From: Paenibacillus albidus
GTDB lineage: Bacteria; Bacillota; Bacilli; Paenibacillales; Paenibacillaceae
Direction of reading: 5' to 3'
Assembly: GCF_014644435.1 (NCBI RefSeq)
Contig: NZ_BMKR01000006.1
Span: 186,001 to 250,000, forward strand
DNA length: 64,000 nucleotides
Of the stretch, positions 1-7,279 are shown in pieces; the first letter of the stretch is position 1, and each line of letters starts with the position of its first letter. Position numbers and translations under genes: made by a program. The notes under the pieces were generated by a model, which was given only the letters and a program-made list of their open reading frames with translations, ran no database searches and was not told the origin of the DNA.

Positions 1-173
1 TCTGCAGAAATGACTGTGGCCGCAGCTTCTGCAAGCAGCGATAAAGGGAACAGTTCTTCTGCAGGCAATTCTTCGGCCAGCGAAATCATGGAGCCTCTGC
101 GCGTCTGTGTACGAATGCTCAGAAGCGGTGATGATAACAGCGTATGTGCGCGAGCAGAAAATTCATATTTCAT
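1..173 (-). CDS. PLP-dependent aminotransferase, N-terminal fragment (runs off the left edge)
   Basis: The reading frame starts at an ATG at 173 behind a strong SD (AAGGGGGATT) and stays open to the window edge. The 57 visible residues include SLAEELPAEELFPLSLLAEA, which resembles the N-terminal signature (FAGGLPAPELFP) of fold-type I aminotransferases of the MocR/LysN (2-aminoadipate-type) group. The catalytic lysine and most of the protein lie outside the window, so substrate and function are unknown. The gene lies 67 bp downstream of the response-regulator gene on the same strand and may share its transcript. Confidence 0.6.
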   Translation of the reverse strand, partial: MKYEFSARAHTLLSSPLLSIRTQTRRGSMISLAEELPAEELFPLSLLAEAAATVISA

Positions 174-240
174 GCGAATCCCCCTTCCCTCGTACCCAGA
201 ATATTCCGGGAGCCCCGGCATTATGTCGCCGGGACAGAAG

Positions 241-897
241 TTATGCGTAGATTTGCTTGTTCTGTCTGGAGAATAAGGCAAATTTCTCAATGGCCTGCGC
301 CCGGGTCGATACTTCCAGCTTCACATAAATCTTGCGCAAATAATTGTCGATCGATCGGCGGCTCACCTCGATTTCAAGCGCTATTTTGTCATATGTAATT
401 CCCTGCACGATCCGTTCCATGATAAAAGTCTCTGTCTGTGTCAGCTGCAGCATTCCCCCCAGCTCTTTGGATGAAGGCATGGGCAGAAAACCTTTCCGGA
501 TCCATTCCAGCGGTACCGAAAGAAATCCCTCTTTAAGTCCTTGAATGAGCTGTAAAAGCTGACCCGGGGATGCCCCTTTGGACAAAATTCCGCTGGCGCC
601 CCGTTCGATAAGCGGCTGCAGCAGATCCCGCCCGTCCTCTTCGGTCATCACAACCACATGAGAGGCCGGGGAGCTTTGCTTCAGATCGGACAACGCGGGT
701 TCCAGCTCCCTGCCAGGCATATAATAATCCACCAGTACCAGATCCGGTTCTTTCTCCCGCACAATAGCAGCCCCTTCGACCCAGGAAGAATACATGCCCA
801 GTACTTTAAGCTCTCCCCCTTCCTCCAAAATCAGTTTTGTACCCAGCATACTTGTAGGATGGCAACCCACAATGACCACCTGCCAAACCTTTACCAT
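241..897 (-). CDS. LuxR/NarL-type response regulator with an atypical receiver domain
   Basis: The 218-aa protein has a receiver domain (about 1-125) and a C-terminal LuxR/GerE helix-turn-helix (about 148-210, with SRRSIDNYLRKIYVKL as recognition region). The phosphoacceptor Asp57 (LVLVDYYMP) and a switch-region Lys (ILSKGAS) are present. The acidic pair at the end of beta-1, usually D-D, is replaced by Gly-Cys-His (VIVGCHP), so Mg2+-dependent phosphorylation may be weak or absent. Start: ATG at 897 behind AGGAGGT. No histidine kinase gene lies beside it in the window, so it is an orphan as far as can be seen. It resembles ComA/DegU-class regulators, but the target genes cannot be told. Confidence 0.85.
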   Translation of the reverse strand: MVKVWQVVIVGCHPTSMLGTKLILEEGGELKVLGMYSSWVEGAAIVREKEPDLVLVDYYMPGRELEPALSDLKQSSPASHVVVMTEEDGRDLLQPLIERGASGILSKGASPGQLLQLIQGLKEGFLSVPLEWIRKGFLPMPSSKELGGMLQLTQTETFIMERIVQGITYDKIALEIEVSRRSIDNYLRKIYVKLEVSTRAQAIEKFALFSRQNKQIYA

Positions 898-1114
898 TGA
901 CGCCCAGACCTCCTGCTTATATGTAATTTACCCAGAGTGGAAAGCGCCGCAGCGTTTCCGTTCAAACGCAAGCAAGGGTGCATGATGTCTTGATCATCAG
1001 TCCATTCTTTTTACCTTGAATACGTCCATCAGATATTCCAATCTATAGAAATTGTATCTCAGTAGTTTAATAGGATGCAATTACTTTTTCTTTTTTCGGA
1101 TCTCTCTTTCATTT

Positions 1115-1143
1115 TTGCGAAAATAGCTAAAGTCTGGTAGAAT
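1115..1143 (+). promoter_or_regulatory. Sigma-A-type promoter for the membrane protein/glycosidase pair
   Basis: TTGCGA (-35, 1115-1120), a 17-bp spacer, and TAGAAT (-10, 1138-1143), ending 35 bp before the ATG at 1179. This is a motif match only. Confidence 0.45.
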
Positions 1144-1178
1144 GGGAACTTGAAAAAAAATAGCCTGAGGTGATAAAA

Positions 1179-1586
1179 ATGCAACCGCTAGCGGAATCGA
1201 AACCGGTTCAATCGCGCCGTGCTGCAGCGAGAAACGGACTTTCCGTCAAATGGTTTTTACTGTTCTGGATGATAGTGATCGGAATTGGCGTGTATGCAGT
1301 ATACAGCTATACCAACCACTTGAAGCAGCAGGTGCTCAGTGAGCTTAGCACGCAAAGCCAGCAGCAGCTTACCGTTTTGAAGACCGACTATGAAGCAAGG
1401 ATTGCCACACTCTCTGAGGAAGTGAAGGCTTTACAGAATACCGTGCAGACCTTTAACGAGCTGTTGACCTTCACCAAAGATAATCAAAGTGCCAAGACGG
1501 ACAACAGCAACAAGCTCTACACCCAATTAAGCGAAGTCCGCAAGCAGCTCGATGCACTCAAGAAAGAAATGGACCTGCTCAAATGA
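1179..1586 (+). CDS. Single-pass membrane protein with coiled-coil ectodomain
   Basis: A 135-aa protein with a basic N-terminus, one transmembrane helix (about residues 22-44, WFLLFWMIVIGIGVYAVYSY) and a polar, Gln/Leu/Lys-rich remainder whose heptad-like pattern predicts a coiled coil outside the membrane. The ATG at 1179 is chosen over a GTG at 1170 because GAGGTGA (1167-1173) sits at proper distance from the ATG. The stop overlaps the start of the next gene by 4 bp, so the two are translationally coupled. No family is recognised. The shape suggests a scaffold or accessory for the secreted/anchored glycosidase that follows, which is inference from context. Confidence 0.75.
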   Translation: MQPLAESKPVQSRRAAARNGLSVKWFLLFWMIVIGIGVYAVYSYTNHLKQQVLSELSTQSQQQLTVLKTDYEARIATLSEEVKALQNTVQTFNELLTFTKDNQSAKTDNSNKLYTQLSEVRKQLDALKKEMDLLK

Positions 1587-2650
1587 GGACTCCTGTTCAA
1601 AAAGTAAACCGTTTTTTCATGCTTCTGACTGCACCGTTTTTCGGCCTGCTGCTAGGTTTGTGGTGGTATCATCCACCGCTTCAGCTGAACCTTGAGGTGG
1701 GACGTTTCGCTCCCGCTCCCGGACCTGTGCAGGAGACAGGCCAGCTAAAAAAGGATCTGACCCTGGCTCAATCCGCCGCTTCCTATACGATTGATTCCGT
1801 GAGCGCCAGCGCCAAGCTGTATCAGGAGACTACAACAGCGATGAATGCACTGGTACAGACCGCCAGTTCCCAGGCCACCCGGCCCGAGGTTATCTATAAC
1901 CGCCGGATCTCTTCCAGGCTGGGCATTCCTTCGGATGTCATCAGCAGCGACCGGATACTCATTGAACTCTATCGGCTGAACCCGGGCGGCTACAAAGCTT
2001 ACGCCATGAAAATCAAACTGAAGGACCCGGCAGCCATGACCATGAGTCTGGCGGAGGAATCCACACGCGGAGCCGAGACTACTCTGCATGCCGTCCAGCG
2101 CTACGGTGCCGTCGCCGGCATTAACGCGGGCGGATTCGCCGATAAAGCAGGGCAGCGCTACCCCTTGAGCACAACGGTTGTCGACGGCCAATATCTGTAT
2201 GGCTTCGAGCCCAGCTACAAGGATCTCAGCTTTGTCGGACTGAATAAGTCCGGCCGGTTAATCGGTGGTAAATTCGCAAGCCGGGCACAGCTGGATCAGC
2301 TGGAGCCGGTGTTCGGTGCCACCTTTGTGCCTGTGCTTTTGAAGAACGGCGGCAAAGCTGCGATACCCGAGAAGTGGAAATTAACGCCTAAGCGCGCACC
2401 GCGTACCGTAATGGGCAAATATAAGGATGATCAGCTGCTGATTTTTGTAGCGGACGGATATAACGAGAACGGCAGCTCGGGAGCCACCCTTGAAGAGATC
2501 CAGCACAAGCTATGGAGCATGGGAGTGGTCGATGCCTACAATCTGGATGGCGGAGGCTCCTCCTCCCTGATCTTTAACGGAAGAGTCATCAACAAACCTT
2601 CCGACGGGAATTTGCGGGCCGTTCCGACCAGTTTTTTATTTTTCAGATAA
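1583..2650 (+). CDS. Phosphodiester glycosidase (NAGPA) family protein, membrane-anchored
   Basis: A 355-aa protein with an N-terminal membrane segment (about 11-28) and a C-terminal phosphodiester glycosidase (NAGPA-like) domain from about residue 165. Family hallmarks are GINAGGF, the basic APRTVMG segment, and the Gly-rich LDGGGSSSLIFNGRV near the end. Such domains cleave or bind sugar phosphodiesters and are often annotated as exopolysaccharide-biosynthesis proteins. The domain should lie outside the cell. The gene overlaps the preceding coiled-coil membrane protein by 4 bp (ATGA). The substrate, perhaps a cell-wall or capsule polymer, cannot be read from sequence. Confidence 0.85.
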   Translation: MRTPVQKVNRFFMLLTAPFFGLLLGLWWYHPPLQLNLEVGRFAPAPGPVQETGQLKKDLTLAQSAASYTIDSVSASAKLYQETTTAMNALVQTASSQATRPEVIYNRRISSRLGIPSDVISSDRILIELYRLNPGGYKAYAMKIKLKDPAAMTMSLAEESTRGAETTLHAVQRYGAVAGINAGGFADKAGQRYPLSTTVVDGQYLYGFEPSYKDLSFVGLNKSGRLIGGKFASRAQLDQLEPVFGATFVPVLLKNGGKAAIPEKWKLTPKRAPRTVMGKYKDDQLLIFVADGYNENGSSGATLEEIQHKLWSMGVVDAYNLDGGGSSSLIFNGRVINKPSDGNLRAVPTSFLFFR

Positions 2651-2753
2651 TCTCCCGAGGCCTGTCAATGCATCATATCACATTTACGTTTATTTTTTTA
2701 ACATCACGGGTTATAATCAGGATAATGAATCCAGACTTTTGGAGGTGCCCAGT

Positions 2754-2858
2754 ATGTCGTTCTCATTGACCTTTTGGATTGTTACACTTGTGTTTGTGTT
2801 ATTTCTGGCCGGCATCCTCACATCATCCTACAACGATGACAAAACCAAAGGCCTGTAA
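2754..2858 (+). CDS. 34-aa single-span membrane peptide
   Basis: A short ORF with ATG at 2754 preceded by GGAGGTG at ideal spacing, and followed after 4 bp by a clear terminator. The product has a hydrophobic stretch (WIVTLVFVLFLAGIL) and ends in a charged tail (DDKTKGL). The SD, the membrane-span composition and the terminator support a real gene. The function is unknown, and no family is recognised. Confidence 0.6.
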   Translation: MSFSLTFWIVTLVFVLFLAGILTSSYNDDKTKGL

Positions 2859-2862
2859 AGGC

Positions 2863-2906
2863 AAAGGTATCCCGCAGCCCTCCGGCCGCAGGATACCTTT
2901 TTTATT
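2863..2906 (+). terminator. Rho-independent terminator
   Basis: AAAGGTATCC (2863-2872) pairs perfectly with GGATACCTTT (2891-2900), followed by TTTATTGTTT. It terminates the rightward transcript after the 34-aa peptide gene. Confidence 0.85.
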
Positions 2907-3110
2907 GTTTAGGAAATGATGCAACGCCCAAAAATATGAATATCCTGGAAGCTTCAGATGATATAGCGGGGCAGGGGGATTGGGCTCCATTAGCGGAGTG
3001 AAGCGGACAGAGAAGACCCTATTTTGCGAAAAAGTCTGCTTTCCTGGGGGATTCGGACTCAGGAGCTGTTATATCGTTCGATTAAGCCTAGAATGAGGGG
3101 AGATAGGACT

Positions 3111-3240
3111 ATTAGCGGAATCTCTGTCCGTTTATCCTGCTGAACAGACAAATCCTCCCCAATAACGGAATCTCTGTCCGTTTGTCCTGCTGAATAGACG
3201 AATCCTCTCCAATCATCAGCGGATTTCCTGTCCGCATCAG
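3111..3240. repeat. 50-bp tandem repeat, two full copies and a partial third
   Basis: Copy 1 is 3111-3160, copy 2 is 3161-3210, and a partial, more diverged copy is 3211-3240. The shared core is GCGGAATCTCTGTCCGTTT-like, followed by TCCTGCTGAA and GAC(A/G)AATCCTC. The two full copies differ at only a few positions. No protein, CRISPR leader or cas gene is associated. It probably belongs to an interspersed intergenic repeat family of this genus. Confidence 0.7.
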
Positions 3241-3350
3241 CCGCGGATAGATCGTGAAGGGACCACATCATGCCCGCTGAGGGACCCACGTAAAATTGCA
3301 CGGTCAACCATGCATGTCCTAACCTTAGCTTATGGGCGAGAGTTGTGCAC

Positions 3351-3420
3351 GTTGTACAACAATGTGAGCTCAAAGCAAGCTAAATGACGATAATCTTGCC
3401 TATTGTACAACAATCCGGGC
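3351..3420. repeat. Pair of direct repeats with TTGTACAACAAT core
   Basis: GTTGTACAACAATGTGAGC (3351-3369) and ATTGTACAACAATCCGGGC (3402-3420) share a 12-bp core containing the palindrome TTGTACAA, with starts 51 bp apart. The period is similar to the 50-bp repeat just upstream, suggesting the same repeat-rich island. Confidence 0.5.
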
Positions 3421-3479
3421 CTCGTAAGCTCCGGGTGTTATTCACCCGTAGGGTGATTTTGTTCTTGAACCCCAACCCG

Positions 3480-3599
3480 CTAACGCTGCTGGTGCGTAAA
3501 GAAAATAACCAAAAATAAAAACAGCGGTAAGTCTTTGATCAAATAAAGTCCTAGACTGCCGCTGGCGAAGAAATAATTGACGGTGAAATCATACGTTTT
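3480..3599 (-). pseudogene. Possible C-terminal remnant of a membrane-protein gene
   Basis: A 39-codon open stretch with no start codon and an in-frame TAG just upstream. It ends in a hydrophobic, membrane-like tail (LPLFLFLVIFFTH) and a stop. The composition is that of a real transmembrane protein tail, so I read it as the remains of a decayed gene. The parent family is not recognised and the call is tentative. Confidence 0.25.
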
Positions 3600-3785
3600 C
3601 TACAACTGTCATAAAGCCCCCCCTTAGAAATATGGCGGTCAGTATATAACTGGCTTGATGGGAGTTCAACTATCGGGAATTTTAGTTCAATAAAACGCGC
3701 ATGGTATGCTCAGCTGGATGCACTATCCTAAGAGGGATAACTCCTGCCGTATGACGAAGGCGACTGCAAAAAGAGCTTGTAAGGG

Positions 3786-3813
3786 AAAATAAAAAGCACC
3801 ACTTGGGTGCTTT
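3786..3813 (-). terminator. Terminator of the PadR/ABC operon
   Basis: On the minus strand AAAGCACC pairs with GGTGCTTT around a 5-nt loop and is followed by TTATTTT. It lies 60 bp after the stop of the ABC permease gene. Confidence 0.75.
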
Positions 3814-3872
3814 AAGCTGAGCTGATATTCCGGTACTCGGGAAATGCACTGCAACGTAGAATTCACCCTTTA

Positions 3873-4640
3873 TTACACCCGCTTTTTATACACCCTCATT
3901 GCAAAGATATAGGCTACGAACAAGATCCCGACGCACCACGCAAGAGCGACCCATATATCATTTCCCACCGGTTGACCTGACAGTAACGCACGGATGGCTT
4001 CCACTATCGAGGTCACCGGCTGATTCTCCGCAAAAACACGAACGACCGACGGCATCGACTCAGTTGGGACAAACGCCGAGCTGATAAACGGCAGGAAGAT
4101 AATCGGGTAAGAAAATGCGCTGGCGCCATCCACTGTTTTGGCAGACAATCCGGCAATCGCCGCGACCCAAGTTAATGCCAGCGTAAACAGGGCGAGCATG
4201 CCGGCCACTGCAAGCCATGGCAGGAGCCCCGCCGACGAACGGAAGCCCATAATGAGCGCTACGAGAATGATAACGACAACCGATATGGCGTTGGATACAA
4301 GCGAGGTTAGCACATGTCCCCACAGCACGGTGGAACGTGCGACCGGCATGGAGTGGAACCGCTCGAATATGCCCCGCTGCACATCGATAAACAGGCGGTA
4401 TGCCGTATAGGATATGCCGCTGGCAATAGCAATCAGCAGTATGCCGGGCAACAGATAATTTACGTAGTTGTCGGTACCTGCTTGAATAGCGCCGCCGAGC
4501 ACATAGACGAACATCAACATCATCGCGATCGGCATGATGGTGACCGTGACGATGGTATCCATGCTGCGGAAAATATGGCGCATTGAACGTCCGAGCATAA
4601 CGCCTAAATCGCTGAAAAAATGGTTTTTTGTCGTTTCCAT
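3873..4640 (-). CDS. ABC-2 type transporter permease (DrrB-like)
   Basis: A 255-aa integral membrane protein with about six hydrophobic segments and the ABC-2 permease pattern. A cytoplasmic N-terminus (SDLGVMLGRSMRHIFRSMDT) leads into the first helix, and there is a conserved SGISYTAYRLFIDVQRGIFERFHSMPVAR-like central region (only part quoted: RGIFERFHSMPVAR). This matches the daunorubicin-resistance DrrB group of exporters. The ATG follows the TAA of the ATPase gene with no gap, and the SD (GGAGG) lies inside the ATPase coding end. Partner: the ATPase encoded just upstream. The exported compound is unknown and may be a drug, peptide or lipid. Confidence 0.9.
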   Translation of the reverse strand: METTKNHFFSDLGVMLGRSMRHIFRSMDTIVTVTIMPIAMMLMFVYVLGGAIQAGTDNYVNYLLPGILLIAIASGISYTAYRLFIDVQRGIFERFHSMPVARSTVLWGHVLTSLVSNAISVVVIILVALIMGFRSSAGLLPWLAVAGMLALFTLALTWVAAIAGLSAKTVDGASAFSYPIIFLPFISSAFVPTESMPSVVRVFAENQPVTSIVEAIRALLSGQPVGNDIWVALAWCVGILFVAYIFAMRVYKKRV

Positions 4641-5402
4641 TTAAATGGCCTCCTTTTTGCCGATGATTGCGAGGAAAATTTCCTCCAATGTAGGCTGTTT
4701 TTCAACATACTCCACCTTTGCGGGCGGGAACAGGTTCTTTAGCTCCGAGAGCGTGCCGCTTACGATGATCCTGCCCTCATGCAGAATAGCAATTCGATCG
4801 GCAAGCTGTTCAGCTTCCTCCAAATATTGTGTGGTCAGCAGTACCGTCGTGCCGCCGCCCGCCAGTTCCTTAACAATTTTCCAGACCTCGATGCGGGCCT
4901 CGGGATCAAGTCCGGTGGTCGGTTCGTCGAGGAAAATGATCTGCGGTTTCCCCACAAGGCTCATGGAGAGGTCGAGCCTGCGACGCATACCACCCGAATA
5001 AGTAGACGCCTTACGGTCTGCGGCGTCTGTCAGGCCGAAGCGTTGAAGCAAATCGGCCGCAATCTGATGCGGATCTTTCAGATGCCGCAGCTTGGCGATC
5101 ATGACGAGATTCTCCCTCCCGGTCAGAATCTCGTCTACGGCGGCAAATTGCCCGGTCAGACTGATGGATTGCCGCACACTGACCGGATTTGATGCAACAT
5201 CGAATCCATTGATGATCGCGGTTCCGCTGTCTTGTTGAATCAGCGTAGTGAGGATTTTGACAACCGTTGTTTTACCTGCCCCGTTGGAGCCGAGCAGGGC
5301 GAAGATTTTACCCTTTTCCGCCTCGAAATCAACGCCTTTCAGCACATGATGCTCCTTGTAGGATTTTTGCAGTCCTTTTACTTGAATTGAAGCATTACGC
5401 AT
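4641..5402 (-). CDS. ABC transporter ATP-binding protein (DrrA-like)
   Basis: A 253-aa ATPase with Walker A (GSNGAGKTT, about 38-46), signature (YSGGMRRRLDLS), Walker B (IIFLDEPTTGLD) and a switch His/Gln region with TTQ in place of the usual TTH (LLTTQYLEEAEQLADR). The C-terminal extension with TLEEIFLAIIGK is typical of the DrrA drug-resistance group. It pairs with the permease immediately downstream. It sits in a PadR-led operon, which in Firmicutes commonly responds to antimicrobial or membrane-active compounds (family knowledge). Confidence 0.92.
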   Translation of the reverse strand: MRNASIQVKGLQKSYKEHHVLKGVDFEAEKGKIFALLGSNGAGKTTVVKILTTLIQQDSGTAIINGFDVASNPVSVRQSISLTGQFAAVDEILTGRENLVMIAKLRHLKDPHQIAADLLQRFGLTDAADRKASTYSGGMRRRLDLSMSLVGKPQIIFLDEPTTGLDPEARIEVWKIVKELAGGGTTVLLTTQYLEEAEQLADRIAILHEGRIIVSGTLSELKNLFPPAKVEYVEKQPTLEEIFLAIIGKKEAI

Positions 5403-5415
5403 GTTTTCCCCTCCC

Positions 5416-6285
5416 TTATATAACTATAGTTTTTGACAAATCGGCCCCCATGCCTTTAAGCGCAGCATAGGTCAACTTATCCATCATCGCGCCGTCAAAG
5501 CAGATGGTTTTGATGGCACGGTAATACTTATTGGTCAAAGAAAAAAACGCCTGAAAAGACACATTCTTTAGTGTAGCGCCCCTGAACGAAACTTCCTTTA
5601 CTGCCGCCTTGTCAAACTTGACGCCAATAAAGGTTTGCCCGTCAAAGCACAGCCCTCCCAGATCGGAAGATTTGAACTCCACGCCGTCAAAGATACAGTT
5701 TTCAAAAATTGTTTTTCTAAGGTCGATCATGGAGAATGTGACGTCGGTCAGTTTTACACCTGTGAATTTTGCTCCGTCCAGTCCCGACTTGCTGAAGTTA
5801 GTGCGTACAAGGATCGACTGATTGAAGCTTACATTCGCAAGGTCAAGGAGTGATAGGCTGCAGTCAGTCAGATTTGCGCCGTCAAAATTGGCATCACGCA
5901 CGTCGCTGCTCTCAAACGAGCTGCCGGTCAAGTCCGCGTCCGTGAAATCAGAGCCTCGCAACTCGCTTGACTTAAATTGTCCTTTATGCGCGATAACGCC
6001 CGCAAAGTCGCTCGTTGGCAGGTTACTCGCGCTAAAGTTTGTCACCACCTGCCGTTCCAGCGAGCGGGCGAGATTGGCGACCTCCAGTATCGTTTCCTCG
6101 ATGTCCCCGATACTTTCAATGGTCATCTTAAACGCTGTTTCATCGTCTTTGCCCTCGGCTTTGAGTTCACGATACCGCTCCTGCAAATCGGAGAGCAGGT
6201 CGGCCTTTAATTCGGTGATGCTTTTTACCCCATCGTATGGCGTAAAAACGCCGTTCAAATAGTTCGTCAATTTCTGATTCATCAC
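5416..6285 (-). CDS. HAAS-domain/pentapeptide-repeat protein
   Basis: A 289-aa protein. Residues 1-80 resemble the HAAS/permease-prefix helical domain that accompanies PadR regulators (KLTNYLNGVF..., LKADLLSDLQERY, SIGDIEETI). Residues about 85-285 are pentapeptide repeats of the A(D/N)LXX type (SDFTDADLTGSSFESSDV, NFDGANLTDCSL), which fold as a right-handed quadrilateral beta-helix. There is no transmembrane segment. It lies between padR and the ABC exporter genes, 10 bp after padR and 13 bp before the ATPase. It probably takes part in sensing or modulating the same stress. Some pentapeptide proteins protect DNA gyrase by DNA mimicry, but nothing here proves that role. Confidence 0.85.
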   Translation of the reverse strand: MMNQKLTNYLNGVFTPYDGVKSITELKADLLSDLQERYRELKAEGKDDETAFKMTIESIGDIEETILEVANLARSLERQVVTNFSASNLPTSDFAGVIAHKGQFKSSELRGSDFTDADLTGSSFESSDVRDANFDGANLTDCSLSLLDLANVSFNQSILVRTNFSKSGLDGAKFTGVKLTDVTFSMIDLRKTIFENCIFDGVEFKSSDLGGLCFDGQTFIGVKFDKAAVKEVSFRGATLKNVSFQAFFSLTNKYYRAIKTICFDGAMMDKLTYAALKGMGADLSKTIVI

Positions 6286-6296
6286 ATCACATCTCC

Positions 6297-6626
6297 TTAT
6301 AATAAGTTTTCAAGCACGCGCTTTGCATACTCCCAGTTGCTTTTGTTGCGGACGTAAGCAGTCTTGCCCTTTTCGGTAATCCTAAAATATTTTCGCCGTC
6401 CACCCTGAGTTTCATCGCCCCAATACCACTCGATATCACCGTCCGCCTCAAGCCGCCGGACGCTGGAGTACATGGTGGCTTCCTTCAATTCATACTCACC
6501 ACCCGAGCGTTCGGCAATCAGCTTCACAATCTCGTACCCGTAGCGGTCAGCTTCGGATAAGAGCCGTAAAATCATCGTATCGGTATGTCCGCGGAGCAGA
6601 TCGGATGTAATTTTGTGCTCGCTCAT
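6297..6626 (-). CDS. PadR family transcriptional regulator
   Basis: A 109-aa protein with a PadR winged helix (LRGHTDTMILRLLSEADRYGYEI, EGATMY-like KEATMYSSVRRLEADGDI, and the wing GGRRKYFRITEKG). The ATG at 6626 is used because GGAGGTTGA precedes it. The frame is open 33 bp further but without an SD. It is the first gene of the operon with the pentapeptide protein and ABC exporter. PadR proteins typically repress their own operon and release on ligand binding. The promoter just upstream would be the target. Confidence 0.92.
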   Translation of the reverse strand: MSEHKITSDLLRGHTDTMILRLLSEADRYGYEIVKLIAERSGGEYELKEATMYSSVRRLEADGDIEWYWGDETQGGRRKYFRITEKGKTAYVRNKSNWEYAKRVLENLL

Positions 6627-6647
6627 ATAATCAACCTCCGTATTTGT

Positions 6648-6676
6648 ATAATACGACACACTACTGTGACTGTCAA
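6648..6676 (-). promoter_or_regulatory. Sigma-A promoter of the padR operon
   Basis: TTGACA (6671-6676 on the complement), an exact 17-bp spacer, and TATTAT (6648-6653), with the start codon of padR 21 bp further on. The short leader means a PadR dimer bound here would block transcription. Confidence 0.75.
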
Positions 6677-6825
6677 GGTACTATTTTGAGTTAAATACTT
6701 TGTTTGAAAAGTAAGCTGTATATTCATAACGGTTCCTGCTTTTATTCTGCTTCGGAGATGATCAAGCATTATTGTCACTGAAGAATTACGTTGCAGAGTA
6801 GTTTCTTCTGACAGCTGGCGGCCAT

Positions 6826-6870
6826 AAGAAAAAGCCATGCTCCCGGCATTGCCGGTGCATGGCTTTTTTC
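6826..6870 (-). terminator. Terminator of abrB (works in either direction)
   Basis: AAAAAGCCATGC pairs with GCATGGCTTTTTT across a 16-nt loop that itself contains CCGGCATTGCCGG. U-tracts flank both sides. It lies 20 bp beyond the abrB-like gene's stop. Confidence 0.8.
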
Positions 6871-6889
6871 TTATGTAAGTTAAAGGTTC

Positions 6890-7144
6890 TTAAGCATGTC
6901 TTGGCAGCTGCGTCATTTCTGTGAGGCACCCTGAGCAAATATAACGATCCTTATATTCGCTGACCCCTTCCATCGATCCGCAGAAGACGCATTTGGGACG
7001 GTAGCGCTCCAGAATAATATGGTCGCCCTGTACCAGAATTTCCACAGGATCGCCTTCATTCATTTGATACCGTTTACGCAGGGATTTAGGCAGAACGATT
7101 CTACCGAGCTGATCCACTTTGCGAACTACACCAGCAGGTTTCAT
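6890..7144 (-). CDS. AbrB-family transition-state regulator with CXXC pairs
   Basis: An 84-aa protein with an N-terminal AbrB/SpoVT swapped-hairpin DNA-binding domain (RKVDQLGRIVLPKSLRKRYQM, about 8-50). The C-terminus carries two Cys pairs, CVFCG and CSGC, which suggest a small metal-binding or disulfide module where B. subtilis AbrB has a plain multimerisation domain. It would regulate growth-transition genes, such as sporulation, antibiotics and competence. The gene is monocistronic with its own terminator. The paralogue (AbrB, Abh or SpoVT-like) cannot be assigned with certainty. Confidence 0.85.
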   Translation of the reverse strand: MKPAGVVRKVDQLGRIVLPKSLRKRYQMNEGDPVEILVQGDHIILERYRPKCVFCGSMEGVSEYKDRYICSGCLTEMTQLPRHA

Positions 7145-7252
7145 ATTTAAATTACACCTCTCCTATTCAAAAGTTGATAAGTACCTACTACTTATTTCGG
7201 TTCTACTCGTTAATTTCGTTATGTTAATGTCGAATCCTGCTTGAAAATAATT

Positions 7253-7279
7253 AAAAAAACTTGTCTTTTTTAGACAAGC
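7253..7279 (-). terminator. Terminator overlapping the trmL stop codon
   Basis: CTTGTC-TAAAAAA-GACAAG followed by TTTTTTT on the minus strand. The hairpin includes the TAA stop of trmL in its loop. Confidence 0.75.

Larger units (their letters stand above)
2907..3785. other. Gene-poor intergenic region
   Basis: About 0.9 kb without a convincing complete gene. The minus-strand ORF at 3059-3373 runs through repeat sequence and has no family signature. The stretch holds 50-bp tandem repeats, a TTGTACAACAAT-type direct repeat and what looks like a decayed ORF tail (see the separate entries). Nothing else is recognised. Confidence 0.6.

Noticed and set aside
3111-3240. CRISPR array
   Set aside because: The units are contiguous tandem copies with no variable spacers, and there is no cas gene in the window.
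3059-3373. 104-aa minus-strand ORF in the repeat island
   Set aside because: It reads through the 50-bp repeats, so its translated repeats are an artefact. There is no SD and no recognised domain.
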